This document shows positions 58,666-64,000 of a DNA stretch of 64,000 nucleotides, piece after piece (the first letter of the stretch is position 1; every line of letters begins with the position of its first letter). Source of the stretch: Candidatus Dormiibacterota bacterium (GTDB lineage Bacteria; Acidobacteriota; Polarisedimenticolia; Gp22-AA2); contig DASQAT010000035.1 of NCBI GenBank assembly GCA_035635555.1, positions 297,316 through 361,315 on the forward strand. The letters run 5' to 3'. A program made the translations under genes and the position numbers. A model generated the notes under the pieces. That model was given only the letters and a program-made list of their open reading frames with translations, did no database searches and had not been told where the DNA came from.

Positions 58666-59079
58666 TCAGTATTGGGACGATGGTTGAGATGATTCCTCTC
58701 TCGTGCCGCAAGTCGAATGAACGCCGGTCTTCCCCGTCGACGGTCGGCGCAATCGCGCGCGCCAGAGGCCGATCCGGTCTCGGATGTCATTGGGGTCAAG
58801 ATTGAGAATCGAACAAATATTCTCGAAAGAGAAGTGTGGCTTGCGGTCCCTGCTCTCGATCCACTGCTCGGCCTCCCAGCGGAACAGACGGGGAGGGAAA
58901 TTCCAGGCGTCCCGGCTTTCTCTGAGACATCTAACCGCATTCGCGAGAATCGCAAGCGCCAGTCTCACTTCGCCCGGCTCTGCGGTACGACGCGACAACG
59001 CCTTCACAGAGCGGGACCCATCCGAATTCTGTCGTTGCGAAGAAGCCTCACCTTGAAGACTTGGTCTTGCGGCCATCAA
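58666..59079 (-). CDS. Hypothetical protein, 137 aa
   Basis: A helical, basic protein. Central part RLALAILANAVRCLRESRDA; C-terminal part EAEQWIESRDRKPHFSFENI, CSILNLDPNDIRDRIGLWRA, which resembles the end of small Acidobacteriota/Deltaproteobacteria proteins with a helical DNA-binding look. The frame is longer than shadows on the other strand and has balanced composition. No family known to me; the start is uncertain. Confidence 0.5.
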   Translation of the reverse strand: MMAARPSLQGEASSQRQNSDGSRSVKALSRRTAEPGEVRLALAILANAVRCLRESRDAWNFPPRLFRWEAEQWIESRDRKPHFSFENICSILNLDPNDIRDRIGLWRARLRRPSTGKTGVHSTCGTREESSQPSSQY

Positions 59080-59461
59080 ACCGGCGCGAGAGGCGAGATA
59101 CGCTTCATGCCCCCTCCTCCAACCAAGTGGGTTCTGTTCGTTGTCGGTGACGCGTCGGATCCTAAGAGGAGCGCGGCGGGAGGGCTATCCGGTGAAGCAT
59201 GTAGGGATGGAAGAAAACGACCTTAGATGTGCCGGCCCGCCCTCCCCGACTGAGCATGTTGGCTACGAGGGAGCTGGGCCGTCGAGACTGTTCTCGGAAC
59301 GGCGCCCGCCGCAGCAGAACTGAGCCGCCCGCCTTCGGGTGGATTGTGAATGTTGGGCGTCCTTGGTAGGATGGACGCACGCTCCCAACACGGTGGTGAT
59401 TTCAAACGTGCCGAAGGAGACGGGCTTATTCGTATTGGTTCGTCCTCCAGGCGAGGCGTGA
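59080..59461. other. Gene-free stretch
   Basis: I see no supported coding frame, RNA or repeat here. The upstream side of the PNPOx-fold gene must hold its promoter. Confidence 0.4.
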
Positions 59462-59905
59462 ATGACTCGAGCCGACCTCCTGCAGTTCCTGCGCGGCCAC
59501 CGCTGGGCCGTCCAAACATCGGTGTCCCAGTCCGGTGCTCCCCAAGCGGCGCTTGTAGGCGTCGTGGTGACCGACGATCTGGAGGTGTTCTTCGATACCC
59601 TGAACGTAACGCGGAAGATGGGTAATCTCCGGTGCAATCCAAAGATCGCGTTCGTCATTGGTGGCTGGAACGATGGTGACGAGCGTACGGTTCAGTACGA
59701 GGGTGTGGCGGATGAGCCCCATGGCCCCGAGCTCGAACGTCTTAAGGAGATCTATTTCGGGCGCTTCCCCGACGGTCGTGAGAGGGAGACCTGGCCAGGC
59801 CTTGTTTACGTGCGCGCTCGACCGACATGGATCCGGTACAGCGATTACAATCGCACTCCTCCGGAGATCGTTGTATTTAACCTTGGTGGACCCGGTCGGG
59901 GTTGA
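59462..59905 (+). CDS. Pyridoxamine 5'-phosphate oxidase-fold protein
   Basis: 147 aa. The split barrel flavin-binding pattern is seen: FLRGHRWAVQTSVSQSGAPQ, ALVGVVVTDDLEVFFDT, TRKMGNLRCNPKIAFVIGG and VQYEGVADE. The C-terminus is YVRARPTWIRYSDYN. Such proteins bind FMN, F420 or haem and act as small oxidoreductases; a specific substrate is not evident. Its start is fixed by a stop in frame shortly upstream. Confidence 0.8.
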   Translation: MTRADLLQFLRGHRWAVQTSVSQSGAPQAALVGVVVTDDLEVFFDTLNVTRKMGNLRCNPKIAFVIGGWNDGDERTVQYEGVADEPHGPELERLKEIYFGRFPDGRERETWPGLVYVRARPTWIRYSDYNRTPPEIVVFNLGGPGRG

Positions 59906-60094
59906 CAATATCTCGACGGACAAGCGAACAACCGGGTGAACCCGCCGGCAGGCAGCGGGCTCGGAGCGGAATCTCCCGGGCAGCCACAGTCGATTCCCCG
60001 TGGCAAGCACCTGCGATCCGCGTCGCTACTCTCAACCGCGACGATGGAATACAAGGGCGAGGTCTGCCCACCTCAGGCGGCTCTGAACGAGTAA

Positions 60095-61165
<1,071 letters not shown>

Positions 61166-61169
61166 AGGT

Positions 61170-61209
61170 CGCAAGCAAATGCGTGTAGATCGTCGCCGTC
61201 AGCGGATGG
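61170..61209 (-). pseudogene. 3'-terminal fragment of a tyrosine recombinase gene (copy b)
   Basis: The minus strand reads HPLTATIYTHLLAT, the Tyr box of the integrase, with the rest lost. It lies between mreB and the CPXCG gene. Confidence 0.6.
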
Positions 61210-61223
61210 TAAAGTAGTCTGCC

Positions 61224-61481
61224 ATGTTCAGTGACAGCGATGACGACGATGAGGCTGGTCATATCGGCCCTGATGCCCTGACAGACGATGTCGTGCTCGA
61301 CACCGAAGCTGAGGTGGCTTGTCCCCACTGCGGTGAGAAAGTCGTGATCGGCCTGGACCCTGGCGGCGGTACGACGCAGGAGTACGTCGAGGATTGCCAG
61401 GTGTGCTGCCGTCCGTGGCGGGTCCGGGTGAGCTACGACGAGACTGGAGCTGCGGCCGTTTGGGTTGAAGAGGCGCAGTGA
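61224..61481 (+). CDS. CPXCG-motif cysteine-rich protein
   Basis: 85 aa matching the small CPXCG family (PF14255): acidic N-terminus, then [32 protein letters not shown] and VRVSYDETG. The two CxxC pairs (CPHC, CQVC) make a zinc ribbon. Function unknown. Bracketed on both sides by tyrosine-recombinase 3' fragments, so it appears to be the content of a mobile cassette. Confidence 0.88.
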   Translation: MFSDSDDDDEAGHIGPDALTDDVVLDTEAEVACPHCGEKVVIGLDPGGGTTQEYVEDCQVCCRPWRVRVSYDETGAAAVWVEEAQ

Positions 61482-61541
61482 CCTACCTTCTCCCACATCT
61501 CCTGGTCGCTCGGATGAGTGTACACGGTTCCGGGCAACTCC
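61482..61541 (-). pseudogene. 3'-terminal fragment of a tyrosine recombinase gene (copy c)
   Basis: The minus strand reads [20 protein letters not shown] then stop. Same Tyr box and end as copies a, b and d, and as the intact gene at 29,174. It separates the CPXCG gene from the six-Cys peptide gene. Confidence 0.7.
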
Positions 61542-61550
61542 GACGATACG

Positions 61551-61578
61551 GAAAAGGGCCGGCGGTGCCACCGGCCCC
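61551..61578 (-). terminator. Rho-independent terminator behind six-Cys peptide 2
   Basis: On the minus strand GGGCCGG and CCGGCCC enclose TGGCACCG, followed by CTTTTCC. The equivalent hairpin behind peptide 1 is at 28,676-28,705. Confidence 0.75.
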
Positions 61579-61613
61579 ATCTGTAAAGCCTCAAGAAAAG
61601 CGATCGTGAGCTA

Positions 61614-61877
61614 TTAGCAGGGTGTCGACGTGCACCCGTTGGGTCCCCCCAGCGTGCAATTCGATGCAATCAGTGAATCGTGGCAGTGCGTGTTGGGCAC
61701 AAACCTGCACTTCCTGAACTCGCAACTCTGCGCATGCAGGGAAGGTGCCGCGAGTTCCGAGAGCGACGACAGGTAGGGGCTGTTCTTCCCTGGCGACGGC
61801 CCGACCAGGGACGAAAGGGAACTGACTACGAACACGATCACAAGGAACCGGAGAGTGTAGCGAACCGACTTGGACAT
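61614..61877 (-). CDS. Secreted six-cysteine peptide, paralog 2
   Basis: 87 aa. Start at 61,877 with GAGAGGAG upstream, exactly as in paralog 1. Signal segment LRFLVIVFVVSSLSSLV, then a Ser/Pro stretch, then six Cys: SCEFRKCRFVPNTHC, ASNCTLGGPNGCTSTPC with a C-terminal Cys. Signal-region similarity to paralog 1 (YTLRFLV / YALRFLV, DPSPA / GPSPG) is higher than that of the mature part, a pattern often seen in families with variable exported peptides. The flanks are also shared over ~230 bp. Confidence 0.65.
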   Translation of the reverse strand: MSKSVRYTLRFLVIVFVVSSLSSLVGPSPGKNSPYLSSLSELAAPSLHAQSCEFRKCRFVPNTHCHDSLIASNCTLGGPNGCTSTPC

Positions 61878-61909
61878 GTTGGTTCTCCTCTCTCGGCGTT
61901 GGATGCAGG

Positions 61910-62136
61910 CGCTGGGCATGCCGAGTACGGCTCAGCGCCTCCGGTGGCACCACCGGCAACCCGGGCATCCGGTTCCCGGCCCAGCAAGGCGGGAAGATGT
62001 GGTGTCTTTCAAGTACCTCCGACCGGGACGGCGTGCAATAGGGTCCGCACTCTAAGTGATCGAGTGCGAACACCTAATGTGAACAGGACAGATTACGGAG
62101 CTTGCTGAACAGTTCCTCGTCGCTGGGGTGCGTGTA
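61910..62136. repeat. Cassette-flank repeat, copy 2, with integrase 3' fragment d
   Basis: Matches 29,005-29,240. It holds CGCTGGGCATGCCGAG, a CACCACCGGCAA block, the inverted repeat CGCACT/AGTGCG (62,046-62,068) and GTGCGAACACCTAATGT. The integrase end (minus strand YTHPSDEELFSKLRNLSC) follows and breaks off at about 62,136. Confidence 0.75.
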
Positions 62137-62435
62137 TTGCGCCCGAACCCTCCTCCTCTATCCGCCTCACCGTCAGACGGTTGCAGTTGCGTCTCATCTC
62201 ATGAGAGCGAAATGAAGATGAGACTTTGCCGATAAGCCGGCCTCTCCCCCGCTCATCGCACCTTCGACCTGTCTCAAGGTGGGGTCCACCTACCGTAAGT
62301 GGCCACATCGCCCTGAGCCAAGACCGGCGAGATAAGTGCCACGGCTGATTGAAGAATGCCTTGGGGGCGCATCCTTATCTTCCGCGTGGCATTCCTATTG
62401 CTTCACCTGAAGCTGCTATTGCGCGGTGAATCCCG
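62137..62435. other. Gene-free stretch before the AraC gene
   Basis: No coding frame or RNA is seen. An imperfect palindrome around 62,187-62,216 (TCTCATCTCATGAGAGCG, then GAAGATGAGAC) could be an operator. Confidence 0.35.
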
Positions 62436-63134
62436 ATGCAGCCGATCGGTCCGCGCGGATCACGAGCCGAGCGGACTCCTTGCCAGTTGAAGGATCAGCG
62501 CTTGAGGAAGGTGAGGGGCCGGAGCGTGGTCCTGCTCTGCCTCGATCGCCCTCACCGTCTCAAAATCCAGGATCAGAACATCCCCTCGTTGCTCGTGGTT
62601 TCCTGCCCTCTGCAGATTCAACACCATTTGGACCGGCATCCCAGGCAGCTCGTCATCCTGGATCGCTGTCGAGCCAGGCTCAACTGCTGTCGCCGTCCAT
62701 TGGCCGAACTTCATAATCGAATCCATCGGGCGATCCATGGGCCCGCTGTGCGCCTCGACCGGACTCACGCTCCCGGGTATCTCCACACTGATCGGAGCAG
62801 TCTCCTGTTGGGGCAGCTGCAGGAAGCCTGGCGGCAACTTGAGAATCGTGCTCCTCGAAGCGTGACTCTGAAGGATCTTGCTCGTCTGCTCGCCGTGAGT
62901 CCTCGCCAGCTCAATCGTCTCTGTCACCTGGCCGCGGGCGCCTCTCCGATGCGGGCGTTTCGACGACAGCGATTCCTCGGAGCCTTCAGGCAGATCCAAG
63001 CATCCTCTCGGTCTATCGAAGCCATCGCCGAGGATCTGCACTACCACGACCGGTCCTCCTTTGCCCGGGCATTCCGACGGGCCTTTGGCTTCTATCCAGG
63101 AAGGTTACGATTGCGTTCCAACGCGGGGTCCTAG
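62436..63134 (+). CDS. AraC-family transcriptional regulator
   Basis: The C-terminal ~95 residues hold two HTHs: SVTLKDLARLLAVSPRQLNR and IEAIAEDLHYHDRSSFARAF, followed by the signature RRAFGFYPGRLR. The N-terminal ~125 residues are basic and His/Arg-rich, poor for a sensing domain. The gene may start later, be frameshifted in its 5' half, or use an unusual N-terminus. Regulated genes cannot be named; the downstream secreted peptide is a candidate by proximity. Confidence 0.7.
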   Translation: MQPIGPRGSRAERTPCQLKDQRLRKVRGRSVVLLCLDRPHRLKIQDQNIPSLLVVSCPLQIQHHLDRHPRQLVILDRCRARLNCCRRPLAELHNRIHRAIHGPAVRLDRTHAPGYLHTDRSSLLLGQLQEAWRQLENRAPRSVTLKDLARLLAVSPRQLNRLCHLAAGASPMRAFRRQRFLGAFRQIQASSRSIEAIAEDLHYHDRSSFARAFRRAFGFYPGRLRLRSNAGS

Positions 63135-63442
63135 GCTACTTTGGTCACAGATCACAATGGCCGGGGTGGTCATGGACAAACGCTCCCCATGGTCGTAAGA
63201 GATAAATCGTCACGAACCCGATGTCCTCCGGACCGACCCGCAAGGGGGTGCGGTCTGCGTCAACCAGCGCTGCTATTGCCAGTGAGAACAGGGGATTCAA
63301 GTCGAACACAACGCTCAGTCTCGGGCCGGGCAGTGAATTGGGGGCCTGGCCGGCACGGGATCTCACTGAGTATCCTCGACGACGAGCTGGACTCGTCGTC
63401 GAAAGGACTCACACGCCCCCATCCTAGTGCGGGAGGATGAAC
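63135..63442. other. Stretch without a supported gene
   Basis: A minus-strand frame reads as partly protein-like (VGPEDIGFVTIYLLRPWGAF, VHDHPGH), but it has no start or family. It may be a fragment. A good ribosome site for the next gene is at 63,431. Confidence 0.35.
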
Positions 63443-63766
63443 ATGAAACACCGTTCGCTTCTCTTGCCCTCCGCAGTGATGATCGCGATTCTCATTGCAC
63501 TGGGAGGGGCGATGATCGCCATCGCTCACCCAGTCAAGTCGGCTTCGACGCCTGCCGTGGTAGCCACGTGCGATCAGCACCTGGACACCGACACTTCCTC
63601 GAACCTCGAGCCAGTTAGTTGCGCCACTTGCGCCGGAGGCTGCCCGGTCCCCGTAGGCACTTGCGGATATGATGGTCAAGTCTGCAATTGTCCGAGGGGA
63701 CCTGGCCATTGCGTGCTGTGCGGTCCGCCGATGTGTGAGAGCTTCAAGTGCGTCAAGGATCCGTAG
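63443..63766 (+). CDS. Secreted cysteine-rich peptide with 11 Cys
   Basis: 107 aa. ATG 63,443 is preferred over ATG 63,437, because GGGAGG lies six bases before it. Signal/anchor segment PSAVMIAILIALGGAMIAIA, then a short spacer and a C-terminal Cys-rich domain: SCATCAGGCPVPVGTC, CNCPRGPGHCVLCGPPMC, FKCVKD. Not closely similar to the two six-Cys peptides, but of the same general type and in the same neighbourhood. Possibly a disulfide-knotted exported peptide. Confidence 0.6.
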   Translation: MKHRSLLLPSAVMIAILIALGGAMIAIAHPVKSASTPAVVATCDQHLDTDTSSNLEPVSCATCAGGCPVPVGTCGYDGQVCNCPRGPGHCVLCGPPMCESFKCVKDP

Positions 63767-63861
63767 GCTATAGGGTGTCTGTCGTCGAGTGATGTGCGTT
63801 GGTCTGCAGGCGGGGGCCATCGTCCCCGCCTGCACTGTTCGCCTCCCATCACGATTCCACC

Positions 63862-63885
63862 TAGGAGCCCGTCCGAGTAATCGTT
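63862..63885. mobile_element. Possible left end of an IS1182-like element
   Basis: GAGCCCGTCCGAGTAATCG lies ~60 bp upstream of a transposase start and looks like an IS terminal sequence. The right end is outside the window, so the repeat cannot be verified. Confidence 0.35.
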
Positions 63886-63928
63886 TTTGATTGCACAGGT
63901 TCACACCGGCGCGTGGATAATACGCGCA

Positions 63929-64000
63929 TGAAGATCTTCCGACCGTACGAACCCGATCAGATGTTGTTGCTGCCGCCGTCGCTTTCGGACTGGGTGCCGG
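63929..64000 (+). CDS. IS1182-family transposase (5' part only)
   Basis: ATG 63,929 opens MKIFRPYEPDQMLLLPPSLS DWVP, the standard N-terminus of IS1182-type DDE transposases (FRPYxPDQ, LPPSLxDWxP). The frame runs off the window end, so only 24 codons are visible. Confidence 0.8.

Noticed and set aside
63260..63904. 214-aa minus-strand frame over the Cys-rich peptide
   Set aside because: Antisense to a gene with a good ribosome site and signal peptide; its own composition and context give no support.

Overview
The window looks like a high-GC chromosome fragment from an uncultured Acidobacteriota-like bacterium. This rests on core gene content: a GWxTD-domain protein, an amidase/GerMN/murI/rph/rdgB block, a Ser/Thr kinase fused to TPRs, and an IS1182-type transposase start. 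No rRNA is present, so the placement is inference.

Layout. Positions 1-14,300 are ordinary core genome: a PMT-type glycosyltransferase (cut by the window edge), asnB, an SGNH hydrolase, a GNAT acetyltransferase, a cell-wall amidase/GerMN/murI/rph/rdgB operon, an NfeD-SPFH pair, a GWxTD protein, a pyrE-like phosphoribosyltransferase and an S33 peptidase. A tRNA-Asn(GTT) with its terminator sits at 14,310-14,437. From there to about 58.4 kb is a mosaic accessory region. The tRNA tail plus terminator recurs in degenerate form at 58.32-58.43 kb, so the intervening 44 kb behaves like a tRNA-anchored island built by repeated insertions.

Island contents. 14.8-19.8 kb: a BpsA_C-like (NPPW) enzyme with an unknown partner, convergent with an XRE / ImmA-IrrE Zn-peptidase / PIN-like operon. 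19.8-21.7 kb: fragments of a serine recombinase and a phage terminase, and five GCGGCAT motifs spaced exactly 32 bp. 21.7-28 kb: a PD-(D/E)XK-like protein, a three-part TIR protein, a YaaC-like gene bracketed by a duplicated 3' end, a small membrane protein and an Mrr-like nuclease. 28-29.8 kb: a secreted HNH nuclease, a six-Cys secreted peptide and a minimal tyrosine recombinase. 30-39.8 kb: a 1,781-aa DUF4011/SF1 helicase/Vsr-like nuclease (Hhe-like), a RecB-DEDDy nuclease, and two membrane proteins, one with HEAT repeats. 40-45.2 kb: a secreted post-COAP-1 protein, the TPR kinase and a methyltransferase. 45.6-50.3 kb: an AbiE system with a palindromic operator, next to a TOTE-type primase-helicase and its small partner. 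50.4-53.7 kb: relics of integron cassettes with an attC-like site, a transposase remnant, a DksA-like protein, an MscS channel and a chimeric duplicate of the AbiE/TOTE leader. 54.2-57.5 kb: tandem secreted paralogs.

The right part, 58.6-64 kb, holds a small hypothetical, a PNPOx-fold protein, an orphan mreB, and two small cassette-like units (a CPXCG protein and a six-Cys peptide), each bracketed by 3'-terminal fragments of tyrosine recombinase genes. It ends with an AraC regulator, a third Cys-rich secreted peptide and the start of an IS1182-like transposase.

The least described elements are: (i) the integrase-3'-end-bracketed cassettes carrying six-Cys secreted peptides; (ii) the BpsA-like / XRE-ImmA-PIN convergent locus; (iii) the dispersed tRNA-like repeat family; (iv) the 32-bp phased GCGGCAT array. 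Protein functions are read from motifs only, with no database search.
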